Of a DNA stretch of 64,000 nucleotides, positions 32,932 through 43,900 are shown one piece after another. Position 1 is the first letter of the stretch, and each line of letters opens with the position of its first letter. The notes beneath the pieces were generated by a model. The model saw only the letters and a program-made list of their open reading frames with translations, was not told the DNA's origin and did not search any database. The translations under genes were made by a program, and so were the position numbers. Source of the stretch: Gammaproteobacteria bacterium (GTDB lineage: Bacteria > Pseudomonadota > Gammaproteobacteria > Pseudomonadales > Pseudohongiellaceae); the NCBI GenBank assembly GCA_029246545.1, contig JAQWMX010000021.1, positions 22,702 to 86,701 on the forward strand. Direction: 5' to 3'.

Positions 32932-33191
32932 TGCCTACACGGCTCCTCTGTTTTTAATTATTAATGTGGATTCTAAATGTGTGCGAAGTATAAAACCCTT
33001 TTTTCTACTAAGCCAGTCTGATTTTTTCTTTAACTTAGACTGTTAATTTTCAATTCATCTAATTCTTTTTTACAAAATTAGAAATTTGTTTATAAACCTT
33101 AAGGCCCTAACTAATAACTCACTGAGAGCTTCTGCTTTTTCTCTCAATCAGTCTAATTTTAGATCTAAGTTGCCACAAAGAATATTCACGC

Positions 33192-33220
33192 TTGGGCTGT
33201 CATCAGCAACCCGCTATAAT
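33192..33220 (+). promoter_or_regulatory. Sigma70 promoter of valS
   Basis: TTGGGC (33192-33197), 17 bases, then a perfect TATAAT (33215-33220). The predicted start near 33227 is about 24 bases before the valS ATG. It fixes the valS start at 33251, because an in-frame extension back to 33086 would span the promoter. The rest of 32932-33250 holds nothing recognisable. Confidence 0.75.
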
Positions 33221-33250
33221 ATACGGCTTTCTTACAAGCTGTATGCAGTA

Positions 33251-36037
33251 ATGGATAAGACCTACCAACCCAAACAAATTGAAGCCTCTTGGTATAAAAC
33301 CTGGGAAGAGCGTGGCTATTTCACGCCTTCTGGCCAAGGTGATGCTTATTGCATCATGATTCCGCCGCCGAATGTCACCGGTAGTCTGCATATGGGGCAT
33401 GGTTTTCAGCAATCCATTATGGATTCCTTGACGCGTTATCAACGTATGCAAGGCAAAAATACTTTATGGCAAGTTGGGACTGACCATGCCGGCATTGCTA
33501 CTCAGATGGTTGTTGAAAGACAGTTACAAGCTAAAGAGCAAACCAAACATGATCTTGGTCGTGAAAAATTTGTCGATAAAGTGTGGGAATGGAAAGAGCA
33601 GTCAGGTAATACCATTACCCAACAAATGCGTCGACTTGGCGTATCTGCGGATTGGAGTCGACAACGTTTTACTATGGATGACGGCCTTTCTGCCGCTGTA
33701 GAAGAAGTCTTTATTCGACTCTATGACGAAGGGTTAATTTACCGTGGTAATCGCTTAGTAAACTGGGACCCAAAACTACACACTGCTATTTCTGACCTCG
33801 AAGTTATCAATGAAGAAGAAGATGGCTCCTTTTGGTATTTTCGTTACCCTTTAGCCGATAGTGCTTTAACAGCCGACGGTAAAGAGCATATCGTTATTGC
33901 AACAACACGACCTGAAACCATGTTGGGTGATTCAGCGTTGGCTGTGCACCCTGAAGATGAGCGCTATATAAATTTAATTGGTAAGTTTGTTGAACTGCCA
34001 TTATGTGATCGTAAAATTCCAATCATAGCTGACGATTATGTCGACCCTGAATTTGGTACAGGCTGTGTAAAGATCACACCAGCACATGACTATAACGATT
34101 ACGAAGTGGGCAAACGCCACGACTTACCCTTGATCAACATCCTTACTGATGAAGCAGCTCTTAATGAAAATACTCCTAGTGCTTATCAGGGCATGGATCG
34201 TTTTGATGCACGTAAACAAATAATTAAAGATATAGAAGCTGCTGGTTTATTAGAGAAAATAGAACCGCATAAATTAAAAGTGCCCAGAGGCGACCGCAGT
34301 GGTGTAGTAATAGAACCGTATCTGACGAACCAGTGGTATGTTGCTATTGAAGAGCTAGCTAAGCCTGCTATTGCTGCCGTCGAGAATGGCGATATTGAAT
34401 TCGTGCCTAAGAATTGGGAAAACACTTATTTCTCTTGGATGAGAGACATTCAAGACTGGTGTATTAGTCGTCAACTATGGTGGGGGCATCGCATTCCTGC
34501 TTGGTATGACAACGATGGCAACATCTATGTCAGCCAAAATGAAGCAGCTGTACGTAAAAAATATAAATTAGATGACACACTTGAATTAACACAAGATGCT
34601 GATGTATTAGATACCTGGTTCTCTTCTGCCTTATGGACTTTCTCAACTCTAGGGTGGCCCGAAGACACAGAAGATTTTAAAACATTCCACCCTACTGATG
34701 TGTTGGTAACCGGTTTCGATATAATTTTCTTCTGGGTTGCTCGCATGATTATGATGACCCTAAAGTTCACCGGCCAGATTCCATTCCGTAAAGTTTATAT
34801 CACAGGGCTAATTCGCGACAGCGAAGGCCAGAAAATGTCTAAGTCAAAGGGTAATGTACTTGACCCGATCGATTTGATTGACGGCATCGAACTCGATTCT
34901 TTGTTAGCCAAACAAACCGATAGCATGATGCAGCCAAAACTGGCAAAAAAAATTGAAAAAGCCACAAGTAAAAACTTTCCTGAAGGAATTGCTGCGCATG
35001 GTACTGACGCATTACGTTATACCTTTTATTCTTTAGCCAGTACTGGCCGTGATATTAATTTTGATATGGGGCGCATGGAAGGCTTCCGTAATTTCTGCAA
35101 CAAAATATGGAATGCATCACGTTACGTCTTCATGAATACCGAAGAGCAGATTCCAACTAAACCTGAAAAGCTTGAAGATTATTCTCAAGCCGATTTATGG
35201 ATACAGTCTTGCTTTCAAAAGACCTTAGATAAGGTCGAACAAGGTATGGAAACTTACCGCTTCGATCTAGTTAGTCAGGCTATTTATGATTTCTTTTGGA
35301 ATGAATACTGTGATTGGTATCTAGAATTATCGAAACCTGTGCTTTGGGATGACTCTTCTGCCTCAGAAGCACAGAAGAATGCCACACGTTATACCTTATT
35401 AAATATACTTGAACAGAGCCTGCGTCTAGCCCACCCTTTCCTACCTTTTATTACTGAAGAAATTTGGCAAAAAGTAGCGCCTATGCTCAATATTGAAGGT
35501 GAATCTATTATGTTGCAGCCTTATCCGGCTCAAGACAGTTCATTGATAGATGCCGGCGTTGATGCTGAAATTGAATGGGTTAAGGCCGTTATTGTTGCCA
35601 TCAGAAACATCCGCGGTGAAATGAATATATCGCCAGCCAAAGCCATCCCTGTGATGTTAAGCAAAGGAAGCAACTCAGATCTTAACTATTTAAAATCAAA
35701 CACTCAGTTTTTAAGTAAACTAGCCAAGCTTGAATCGATTAACTGGTTAGACAAACCAGAAGATGCGCCTCTGGCATCTACACAGTTAGTTGGTGATATG
35801 GAAGTACTTGTTCCTATGGCTGGATTAATAGATTTAGATGCTGAAATAGAGCGATTGAATAAGGAAATAGGCAAGTTGGACATTGAGATTAAGAAACTCT
35901 CTGGCAAACTTGGGAATGAAAAGTTTGTAGCGAATGCGCCTGTCGATGTCGTCAATAAAGAAAAAGAAAAACTAGCAAAAGCTGAAAGCTCACTGAAGCA
36001 ACTGAAAGAGCAGCTGGTAAAAATTCAGAGCCTTTAA
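33251..36037 (+). CDS. valS: Valyl-tRNA synthetase
   Basis: A 928-residue class I synthetase charging tRNA-Val, with an editing domain that removes Thr. Motifs: the HIGH-type [14 protein letters not shown] near residue 40, the zinc-free editing insert, W-F-S-S-A-L-W near 456, [12 protein letters not shown] near 528, and a C-terminal coiled-coil arm (about 855-925) that binds the tRNA. Length is normal. The promoter just upstream supports the start. Its common neighbours holC and pepA lie about 5.6 kb upstream. Confidence 0.97.
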   Translation: MDKTYQPKQIEASWYKTWEERGYFTPSGQGDAYCIMIPPPNVTGSLHMGHGFQQSIMDSLTRYQRMQGKNTLWQVGTDHAGIATQMVVERQLQAKEQTKHDLGREKFVDKVWEWKEQSGNTITQQMRRLGVSADWSRQRFTMDDGLSAAVEEVFIRLYDEGLIYRGNRLVNWDPKLHTAISDLEVINEEEDGSFWYFRYPLADSALTADGKEHIVIATTRPETMLGDSALAVHPEDERYINLIGKFVELPLCDRKIPIIADDYVDPEFGTGCVKITPAHDYNDYEVGKRHDLPLINILTDEAALNENTPSAYQGMDRFDARKQIIKDIEAAGLLEKIEPHKLKVPRGDRSGVVIEPYLTNQWYVAIEELAKPAIAAVENGDIEFVPKNWENTYFSWMRDIQDWCISRQLWWGHRIPAWYDNDGNIYVSQNEAAVRKKYKLDDTLELTQDADVLDTWFSSALWTFSTLGWPEDTEDFKTFHPTDVLVTGFDIIFFWVARMIMMTLKFTGQIPFRKVYITGLIRDSEGQKMSKSKGNVLDPIDLIDGIELDSLLAKQTDSMMQPKLAKKIEKATSKNFPEGIAAHGTDALRYTFYSLASTGRDINFDMGRMEGFRNFCNKIWNASRYVFMNTEEQIPTKPEKLEDYSQADLWIQSCFQKTLDKVEQGMETYRFDLVSQAIYDFFWNEYCDWYLELSKPVLWDDSSASEAQKNATRYTLLNILEQSLRLAHPFLPFITEEIWQKVAPMLNIEGESIMLQPYPAQDSSLIDAGVDAEIEWVKAVIVAIRNIRGEMNISPAKAIPVMLSKGSNSDLNYLKSNTQFLSKLAKLESINWLDKPEDAPLASTQLVGDMEVLVPMAGLIDLDAEIERLNKEIGKLDIEIKKLSGKLGNEKFVANAPVDVVNKEKEKLAKAESSLKQLKEQLVKIQSL

Positions 36038-36091
36038 AAAAGCGCTCACATTATCAATAAGCAGCTAAATTAACTTTTATTTATAGACCAC

Positions 36092-36215
36092 CTTAGCGTT
36101 ATGAGCAAAGCTAAGACGAGGCGCCAGCATAATTTAATGAAGGCGCTTACACGACCAGTAAGTAACTGAATTAAATTATGCTGGTAACGAAGTATTAGTG
36201 AGCGCAATAGCTAAG
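36092..36215. repeat. ERIC-like imperfect palindrome, copy B
   Basis: A 124-bp imperfect inverted repeat bounded by CTTAGC and GCTAAG, centred on GGCGCTTAC and GTAAGTAACTG. The arms CAGCATAATTTAATG and TTAAATTATGCTG pair well. It shares ATTTAATGAAGG, the CTTAC/GTAAG centre, CTGAATTAAATT and GAGCGCAATAGC with the copy at 53726. The centre resembles the enterobacterial ERIC core (GGAGCTTAC to GTAAGTGACTG). Confidence 0.85.
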
Positions 36216-36216
36216 C

Positions 36217-36783
36217 TCAGGCGCGGGACATGAATTTGCCAGTCTGAGTGTTTATTTTTATAAGCTCACCTTGCTCCAAATACTCCGGCACTTGAACTTC
36301 TAGACCCGTGGTTAGTGTTGCCGGTTTGGTTCTGGCTGATGCAGATGCTCCTTTTATGGCTGGCGGAGTTTCAATAATTTCCATGTTCACTGATTGTGGC
36401 AATTCAACACTGAGTAATTTGTCATCCATAAGCAGAGCAATCATGCCTTCAGTAGTGTCTGTGATATAGCCAAGTTGATCTTCCAATTCAGTCGCACTTA
36501 CTTCGTACTGTGAATAATCTTCTGAATTCATGAAGACAGTATTATCGCCATCTTGATATGAAAACTGTATTGGGACTCTGACGCAATCTGCTTCTTGCAA
36601 CATGTCATCGCCTTTATACGACTCATCAAGTTTTTGTCTAGTTAATAAGTTTGTGAAGCGCACCTTGTATAGGGTAGATGCACCACGAGAAGATGGGCTC
36701 TTTGCTTCCAAAAGCTTAACAGCGTGCGGAATGCCGTTTATTTCTATGACCATCCCTCTTTTTAATTCACTGGCTTTTGGCAT
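36217..36783 (-). CDS. efpL: Elongation factor P-like protein EfpL (YeiP)
   Basis: 188 residues from the ATG at 36783; a GTG three codons earlier lies just after the GGAGAG site. The three-domain EF-P fold is visible: K-R-G-M-V-I-E-I-N-G near residue 8, the tip loop K-S-P-S-S-R-G-A-S-T-L-Y-K near 29-41, and a C-terminal G-x-F-M-S-R-A. The tip has Arg, as in EfpL/YeiP, instead of the modifiable Lys of EF-P. The family rescues ribosomes stalled on certain proline motifs. Confidence 0.9.
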   Translation of the reverse strand: MPKASELKRGMVIEINGIPHAVKLLEAKSPSSRGASTLYKVRFTNLLTRQKLDESYKGDDMLQEADCVRVPIQFSYQDGDNTVFMNSEDYSQYEVSATELEDQLGYITDTTEGMIALLMDDKLLSVELPQSVNMEIIETPPAIKGASASARTKPATLTTGLEVQVPEYLEQGELIKINTQTGKFMSRA

Positions 36784-37040
36784 CTGGCGCACTCTCCGAT
36801 TGCTACTTTAAGCATAACTTAGTCTGTTATACCCAATTCTGGTCTTAAAAAGCCAAAGTGTAGGTATTTCGGGGGATTCTACCATATAGGCACTATGAAA
36901 CTTTAACCCGATCAATGATTAATGTTATTATCCCTGCGCTATTTCAGAGCGCTTTTTCATTACTTTATTTTACTTTTTTTCGCACTGAAATAATTTTGAT
37001 AACAATTTCTTTAGTCTACAAACAGAGACAACTTTCTATC

Positions 37041-37466
37041 ATGAATATTAAAATTTTTATTGCTTCTTTCATTGTTGCCGTAATACTCAGTTTACTTGCA
37101 TACCTTGTTGATCTTGGCAGCTTTTTCCCACCACTAATTGCCTTTTTCTGTATCGCCCTCATTAGTGGTTGCTTAACAACTTTTTGGATAATTCGTCCTC
37201 GCTCTGAACCTTCAGCAAAAAAACAAAAACGCAGCCGGAAATCTAAAAAAAATCTTGGGCCAAAAGAAGTTGGCTCAGTGAAATGGTTTAGTGCCAGTAA
37301 AGGCTATGGATTTGTCACGCGCGAAAGTGGCGAAGATATCTTTGTTCATTTTCGATCTATCATAGGCAAAGGCCATCGTATTTTGCAACAAGGTGACAAA
37401 GTAGAGTTTGCAGTCACCACTGGGGATAAGGGTTTACAGGCTGAAGACGTCAGCTCTATTAAATAA
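37041..37466 (+). CDS. Membrane-anchored cold-shock domain protein
   Basis: 141 residues from the ATG at 37041; an upstream extension to 36915 looks non-coding in character. Two membrane helices (about 5-24 and 30-51) are followed by a very basic linker (K-K-Q-K-R-S-R-K-S-K-K) and a C-terminal cold-shock domain with the RNA-binding motifs V-K-W-F-S-A-S-K-G-Y-G-F-V (about 83) and D-I-F-V-H-F (about 102). The CSD should bind single-stranded nucleic acid at the inner membrane surface. Confidence 0.85.
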   Translation: MNIKIFIASFIVAVILSLLAYLVDLGSFFPPLIAFFCIALISGCLTTFWIIRPRSEPSAKKQKRSRKSKKNLGPKEVGSVKWFSASKGYGFVTRESGEDIFVHFRSIIGKGHRILQQGDKVEFAVTTGDKGLQAEDVSSIK

Positions 37467-37508
37467 GCAAAGCTTATTTAGTTTAAAGGCTCAGTCTAAT
37501 AGAAGGGC

Positions 37509-37712
37509 TTAGTAATGTGGCGGCTTTTCGTCTTGCTCCGACCCTGCCATTAGCGGCGCTTCAACTTCATTGAGCCTGTCCTCATACAGCTTAATTTGTG
37601 CTTGCAAGCGGTCTATTTGCTGCTGCTGGCTGACCAAGGCATCGTTTAATTCAGCCAAGGTTTGTTCTTGAAAGGCAAGTTTACTTTGGAGTTCTATTAA
37701 TTCGTCTTGCAT
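37509..37712 (-). CDS. slyX: SlyX family protein
   Basis: A 67-residue coiled-coil protein: L-Q-S-K-L-A-F-Q-E-Q-T-L-A-E-L-N (about 8-23), then a Gln-rich heptad region and the typical C-terminus E-K-P-P-H-Y. The family is widespread and of unknown function. The AGGA ahead of the ATG supports the start. Convergent with the cold-shock gene. Confidence 0.92.
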   Translation of the reverse strand: MQDELIELQSKLAFQEQTLAELNDALVSQQQQIDRLQAQIKLYEDRLNEVEAPLMAGSEQDEKPPHY

Positions 37713-37814
37713 AGGTCCTCTTTACATTTTGACTCAATTAAACCGGGTTTTACACTTGAGTAATATTTGGTTAATAATCTCTTATTAGAATTAAACCACG
37801 ACTTTAAGGTAAGT

Positions 37815-38984
37815 ATGCAGCTCACATCCAAAAAACCACCCATAATCTGGTTAAATCTATTGGTTCTTGGCCTGCCTATCCTCATCGCCTTCACTGTAGT
37901 GCCTTGGTATGGCTTTACTTATGGCTATGGTTTATTTGAATGGCTGTGGTTCATTATTCTTATGACATTCTGTGAAATGTCGATCACAGCTGGTTACCAC
38001 CGCCTCTGGTCACACAAAGCTTATCAAGCCCACCCTGTACTTAAAGTGATTTTTGCTCTTGGGGGCGCCTGCGCTTTACAAAATCACTGCATAGTCTGGG
38101 CTTCCGATCATCGCCGTCACCATTTGCATGTAGATGATAATGAAAAAGACCCTTATTCAGTCAAACTTGGTTTTTGGTATTCTCATTTTGGCTGGATGAT
38201 CCGTGAATACGAAAGCGTCAAAGATGACTTAACAAATGTAGATGACTTATTTAACGAACCTGTTTTAGTTTGGCAAAAAACATATTATCTACCTTTAACA
38301 TTGCTGATGAATCTAGGCCTACCTTTATTACTGGGTTATATAAACGGTGATATTTGGGGAGCTTTGTTATTACTTGGATTCCTACGGTTGGTTTTAAGCC
38401 AGCATTTCACTTATTTAATAAATTCTGCCGCACATATGTGGGGTTCACGCCAATACGACCCTAATCAGACAGCCCGTGATAACAGCTTTATAGCGCTATT
38501 AACTTATGGTGAGGGTTACCACAATTATCATCATGCCTTCGCCTGGGATTACCGAAACGGCATAAAGTGGTATCACTATGATCCAACTAAATGGTTTATA
38601 AAAGCCTGCTCTTGGGTAAAGTTGACCTCTAATTTACGAGCCTGCTCTAGTTGGCGTCAGGAACTTACACGAGTGGAAGTGCAATACCAGAGCGCCTTGG
38701 TCAACTGTGAAAAAGTAATAGACCCAGCATTTCTGCGCAATCGACTTGAGTCAGAATATCAAACCCTTTTGCAAACCTTGAATCATTGGGCGGATCTCAA
38801 GCAGCAATGGTATGAAAAAAATTCAAAGAACCTTCAAGATAAAATTCATGAGATAGATGCAGCTCACATTCAACAAAGTTATAACGAACTAAAAACCCGC
38901 CTGCGAGCCCAGCGCAAAAGCTGGAAAGCACTACTGCAAGATTTCTCGAACCTAGCAGACTCGTCGCAACCTCAAGCAAACTAA
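37815..38984 (+). CDS. Acyl-CoA/acyl-lipid delta-9 fatty acid desaturase
   Basis: 389 residues from the ATG at 37815 (AAGG 5 bases upstream; an earlier ATG at 37767 is less likely). The three His boxes of membrane desaturases are present: H-R-L-W-S-H near 61, H-R-R-H-H near 98 and Y-H-N-Y-H-H near 236, with four membrane helices. It would insert a cis double bond in C16-C18 chains aerobically. Unusual is a C-terminal extension of about 110 residues (280-389) that is charged and predicted helical/coiled coil. miaE follows after 6 bases. Confidence 0.9.
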   Translation: MQLTSKKPPIIWLNLLVLGLPILIAFTVVPWYGFTYGYGLFEWLWFIILMTFCEMSITAGYHRLWSHKAYQAHPVLKVIFALGGACALQNHCIVWASDHRRHHLHVDDNEKDPYSVKLGFWYSHFGWMIREYESVKDDLTNVDDLFNEPVLVWQKTYYLPLTLLMNLGLPLLLGYINGDIWGALLLLGFLRLVLSQHFTYLINSAAHMWGSRQYDPNQTARDNSFIALLTYGEGYHNYHHAFAWDYRNGIKWYHYDPTKWFIKACSWVKLTSNLRACSSWRQELTRVEVQYQSALVNCEKVIDPAFLRNRLESEYQTLLQTLNHWADLKQQWYEKNSKNLQDKIHEIDAAHIQQSYNELKTRLRAQRKSWKALLQDFSNLADSSQPQAN

Positions 38985-38990
38985 GAATTC

Positions 38991-39566
38991 ATGGACTTCA
39001 AGCTAAAATACAGTAGCTCTAAAGCCTGGTTGGATGCAGTAATCGGCAATTTCGACCAATTTTTGGTTGACCATGCCAGTTGTGAGAAAAAAGCTTCTGG
39101 TATGGCTATCTCTATGATCTCTCATTACCCCGATAAACCTATTCTAGTTAAAGCCATGTTAGATCTGGCAATCGAAGAATTGAGTCACTTTCGTGATGTG
39201 ATGGCTTTGCTAATTAACAAAGGCTTACAATCTGGCGCAGACCACAAAGACGCCTACGTTAATCAGTTACATAAAGCCATGGGCAAGGGTACTGAGGCCT
39301 ATCTACTAGATAGATTATTAATTGCCAGCATTGTTGAAGCGCGTGGAGCAGAACGCTTCGGAATGATAGCTGAAGCCTTACCAAACGGGAGTTTAAAGAC
39401 ATTCTATACTTCAATTGCTGAGTCTGAACATAAACACTATTTGCTGTTTCTATCACTTGCAGACCAACATTGTGATTCAAAAAAGATAATTCCTAGACTT
39501 GATGGATTATTAGATATTGAAGCCGATATAATTCAAAAACTACCGCTAAGGCCTACTTTGCACTAA
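38991..39566 (+). CDS. miaE: tRNA-(ms2io6A)-hydroxylase MiaE
   Basis: A 191-residue diiron monooxygenase that hydroxylates the isopentenyl group of ms2i6A37 in tRNA. Ferritin-like ligands are visible: D-H-A-S-C-E-K-K near residue 24, E-E-L-S-H-F near 63, E-A-R-G-A-E-R-F near 112 and E-S-E-H-K-H-Y near 142. Length is typical. The substrate is made by MiaA and MiaB; miaB is in this window at 54318. Probably co-transcribed with the desaturase, both being oxygen-using iron enzymes. Confidence 0.93.
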   Translation: MDFKLKYSSSKAWLDAVIGNFDQFLVDHASCEKKASGMAISMISHYPDKPILVKAMLDLAIEELSHFRDVMALLINKGLQSGADHKDAYVNQLHKAMGKGTEAYLLDRLLIASIVEARGAERFGMIAEALPNGSLKTFYTSIAESEHKHYLLFLSLADQHCDSKKIIPRLDGLLDIEADIIQKLPLRPTLH

Positions 39567-39715
39567 GAAATGATGTGTAATTAAAAAACTGCAGTTATAT
39601 CTTGTGGGTAAAAAGCCGCGAGCATTTTGGTCTCTTTATTTTCAGCGCCGCTGTTGTTGGCATACAATATGCAAAGCTTAAGCAAACTTTTTTCTTTATG
39701 GACGACTAAATCAAT

Positions 39716-40924
39716 ATGCTTCTGAGAATACTTTTACCTATCTTCATTATAATCGGTTCTATTGGGGTTACAGTGGCGCTTGTTTCTAATCGCGAACAGC
39801 CGGCACAAGAAGAATTAACTGAAGCAAGCATTTTAGTTGAAGTAATGCAGCCGCAAGTTGAAGACGCATATATTACTGTTTCCTCTCAAGGCACCGTAGA
39901 ACCTCGTACGCGCACCAACTTTGTTTCTGAAGTGTCTGGCCGTGTTATTGAAGTCTCTCCTGCATTTGTCGCAGGTGGTTTTTTTCGAAACGGGGATGTT
40001 TTGTTAAAACTAGATGATCAAAACTATCGAGCAGCTGTTAGTAGGGATGCAGCATCTGTAGCTACTGCTAACAGTCTGCTTGAACAAGAACGTGGGCAGG
40101 TATATGTAGCACAACGTGAATGGTACAGAATGTCAGAACAACAACAAGATCAAATTCGAGCTAAAGACCTGTATCTACGTCAACCCCAACTTGAAGAAGC
40201 TGAAGCAAGATTGGTATCAGCTGAAGCTGATCTGGAAAAGTCTAAAGCTGATTTAGCTAAAACAATGATAGTGGCACCTTATGATGGTTTAGTGTCCGCA
40301 AAAAGCACTGACATTGGTCAATTTGTTAGCGCTGGTTCAGCCATCGCCGACATTTTTGCTATCGACTATGCCGAAGTCAGACTGCCTATACCTGAAAACA
40401 AAATCCAGTATCTAAACCTACCCTCTTCTGTCAATCGAGCTGGCGATCATGATGATTCTTTAGCCACAAGCTTGGAGGTTGAATTAAGCAGCATGCTTGG
40501 AGACCAGGAATTTCATTGGAATGGCAGACTATCTCGCACTGAAGGAGTTCTTGATACACGGACTAGAGTTTTATTTAGTGTGGTACAGGTAAGCGACCCC
40601 TACAATCTTTATGACAATTTACACCAAGAGCCTTTACTCATTGGTACTTATGTTAATGCTGATATTCAGGGTCAATTATTAGAAGATGTAATAGTACTTC
40701 CCCGTTTTGCCATACAAGCCAATGATTTAGTTTGGGTGGCAGACCAAGAAAATCGTTTGTATGTCCGGACAGTCGAAGTTGTTACCAGTAACGGCGACGA
40801 AATCTATATCAGAGGCGGTCTAGAAGCTGGGGACAGGGTTGTCCTTACGCGTATGGAAAACCCCTTAAATGGCACCTTGGTTGAAACCCAGGTTCAGAAT
40901 AACCCTTTAAATATTCTGAATTAA
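39716..40924 (+). CDS. RND efflux periplasmic adaptor (HlyD/AcrA family)
   Basis: A 402-residue membrane-fusion protein with an N-terminal signal anchor (about 3-22). It has a lipoyl-like half (V-S-G-R-V-I-E-V near residue 77, V-A-P-Y-D-G-L-V-S-A-K near 184), a coiled-coil hairpin (about 105-175, with Q-P-Q-L-E-E-A-E-A-R-L), and a beta-barrel C-terminal part. It links an inner membrane RND pump to an outer membrane channel. The pump gene follows after 16 bases; no TolC-type gene is adjacent. Confidence 0.92.
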   Translation: MLLRILLPIFIIIGSIGVTVALVSNREQPAQEELTEASILVEVMQPQVEDAYITVSSQGTVEPRTRTNFVSEVSGRVIEVSPAFVAGGFFRNGDVLLKLDDQNYRAAVSRDAASVATANSLLEQERGQVYVAQREWYRMSEQQQDQIRAKDLYLRQPQLEEAEARLVSAEADLEKSKADLAKTMIVAPYDGLVSAKSTDIGQFVSAGSAIADIFAIDYAEVRLPIPENKIQYLNLPSSVNRAGDHDDSLATSLEVELSSMLGDQEFHWNGRLSRTEGVLDTRTRVLFSVVQVSDPYNLYDNLHQEPLLIGTYVNADIQGQLLEDVIVLPRFAIQANDLVWVADQENRLYVRTVEVVTSNGDEIYIRGGLEAGDRVVLTRMENPLNGTLVETQVQNNPLNILN

Positions 40925-40940
40925 TAAAGGAGCAAATCAA

Positions 40941-43900
40941 ATGGGGCAACTTGAAAAACAAAATGGTCTAATTTCCTGGTTTGCTCACAACCATGTAGCA
41001 GCAAATTTGATGATGTTAATTATTATCGTTGCCGGAATTTTCTCTGTTATCACTATGTCAAAACGGGCAAATCCCGAGATAGACGTTAATTTCATACAGG
41101 TGAGTATGGTTTACCCCGGCGCCGCCCCGGCTGACGTCGAGAACGGCATTTTGTTACAAATTGAAAGCGCTATGGGAAATGTTGATGGTATTGACATCAT
41201 CCGCTCCACAGCAAATGAAGGTAGTGGCACGGTTTTACTAGAAATCGACGACTCCTATGACATGAATGAAGTCCTAAACGAAGTCAAAAACAATGTAGAC
41301 TCCATTCAAACTTTTCCAGTCCAGGCTGAACCAGCCAGAGTTTCCCGCAGTATCTTTCGTAATGATGCGATTCGACTTGCCATTTATGGTGATATGGATC
41401 CGGTCACCCATAAAGAGCTGGCTCAATCAATTCGGAACGAAGTGTTAGACCTAGATGATGTTAATTCCGTTGGTTTCAGTGGTATCAGAAACTATGAAAT
41501 CACTATTGAAGTCTCTGAAGATACCCTACTCAAATACGGCTTAACCCTTGATGATATTGCCCAGAGAATTAGTTTTTCCTCTCTAGATTTGCCAGCTGGC
41601 TCTTTAGAGACAGCTGGTGGTGAAATTCTGGTTAGAACCAATGCACAAGCTTATGACTACCAAGACTTTTCTCAAATTGTCTTACTGACAACCAGCGATG
41701 GCAGCATTCTGACGGTTGGTGACATAGCCAGTGTCATAGACGGCTTTGAAGATTCTGAAAATTACAGCCGCTTTGATGGCAAACCAGCCATTGAGCTAAC
41801 TATACAAATAAGTGAAGATCAAAATGTTTTACAAGTCACCGAATCTGTACGCAACTTTATTGAAGAAAGGCGTGCCAGTTTACCTGCAGGTATAAATTTA
41901 GATGTATGGGCAGATACTTCTTTCTACCTGGAAGACCGATTAAATATGATGACCGAAAATATGCTGATTGGGGCCTTTCTGGTCTTCCTTCTACTTGCAT
42001 TTTTTCTTGAAATTAAACTGGCATTCTGGGTTATTGTCGGTATTCCTGTCTGCTTCTTAGGTGCTTTCGCCTTCATGCCAACGTTAGGCATCGATATCAA
42101 CCTGATGAGCCTGTTTGGTTTTATCATGGTTCTCGGGATCGTGGTTGATGATGCCATTATTATTGGTGAAAGTGCGCACCACAGTATTACCAAATACGGA
42201 CACAGCACAGACAGTGTAGTTCATGGTGCTTTACGTGTCGCCAAGCCAGCAACATTCGGTGTTTTAACCACAATCGTAGCTTTTTTGCCTTTGATGATGA
42301 TCACTGGGATTATTGCTCCTTTTACAGAAGCAATTGGTGGAGTGGTAATCCTTTGCCTGATCTTTTCGTTGGTAGAATCTAAACTGATTTTACCTTCTCA
42401 CCTGGTGCATTTTGGCAAACCAAACAAGAAGGGCATCTTCGATAAATTACAGACCAGATGTAATGAAGGGCTGCATTGGTTTGTCACTCGCTACTATCAA
42501 CCCTTTTTAAGAACCTGCATTAAAAATCGTTATTCTACTCTCGCCTCTTTTATCGGCATGCTAATTCTCGCTGGAGGATTGGTCGGTGGTGGATTCATTA
42601 GAGTAGTTTTCTTACCAGAAATACCCAGTGACTTTTTCCAAGTCAATGTCACTATGGTTGAAGGTAGTCCTGAACAACAGTCACGTGATGTGATGGATAA
42701 ACTTGAAGCAGCAGCCTTGGCATTGAACGGCAATATTGAATTTATAGACAGCGAAACCGAAACTATATCTACTAAGGTTGTTGACCATCTGCTGATTGTT
42801 GGAACTGGTGCTGGCTCTGGTTTGGCTTTCATGGAGTTTGATAAAGATGTCGCCAGTCAGGTTAGCCCAGAGCAGATTTCTGAATTCATGCTGGATTACA
42901 TTGGCAATATGCCTGGATTGAAAACCATTGACATCCAAACCTCAGATACTATTGGCGGCGATGCAATATCCTACCAGCTTGTCAGTGCTAACCCAGAACA
43001 ACTCACTGCTGCCGCCCTTGAGCTGGAAAGTCATTTATACACATACACCGGCCTGGTAAATATCACTAATGGCGCTGTTAGCAGTAAGGACGAATTACGT
43101 CTAGAGATTAAACCTCAGGCCGAAGTTATGGGTCTGACTTTAAATGATATTTCTTCCCAGGTTCGGAGTGCCTTTTATGGTGCTCAGGCTCAACGCATAC
43201 AACGCGGTGATGACGAGTTAAGAGTTATGGTTCGCTACCCGGAAGAAAATCGCATTGGTATAAGCGATCTTGAGAATATGTATATTCGTTCCAATCAGGG
43301 AGACGTGATACCTTTTTCTTCGGTCGCTGACTACAATATGGATCAGGGCTACGCAACAATTAGCCGGATCGATGGCGAACGCTCAGTAGCCGTCACTGCA
43401 GATATTATTGCAAGTTTAGTTGAACCTGCACAAGTGGTTCAAGATCTAGAAGATAACTTCTTCCCCCAACTTTTTCAGCGTTATCCTAGCCTCAGTTTAA
43501 CAACTGATGGAGGCATATCTGCCACTGAAGATCTGATGACAGATATGATTAGAGGCCTGTTGTTCGCTTTATTTGGTATATATGCACTACTTGCTATTCC
43601 ATTGCGTTCCTATATGCAGCCTATAATCATCATGAGTGTGATACCTTTTGGCGTCGTTGGAGCAATTATCGGTCACATGATTATTGATATGCCGTTAAAC
43701 TTTCTGTCAATGCTAGGCATTATTGCTTTGTCTGGTGTTGTCGTTAATGACAGTATCATTCTCTTAGATTTTATTAATAATGCGAAATCAAAAATGGCCT
43801 TATATGATGCAGTTATTCAAGCTGGATCAGCTCGATTCAGGGCCATTCTGTTAACTTCATTAACAACTTTCACTGGCTTACTTCCGATCATAATGGAAAC

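Noticed and set aside
33086..33250. 55-residue N-terminal extension of valS
   Set aside because: A TATAAT promoter with 17-bp spacing lies inside it and the family N-terminus begins at 33251.
36915..37040. N-terminal extension of the cold-shock gene
   Set aside because: No ribosome site or family support; the ATG at 37041 gives a sound two-helix anchor.
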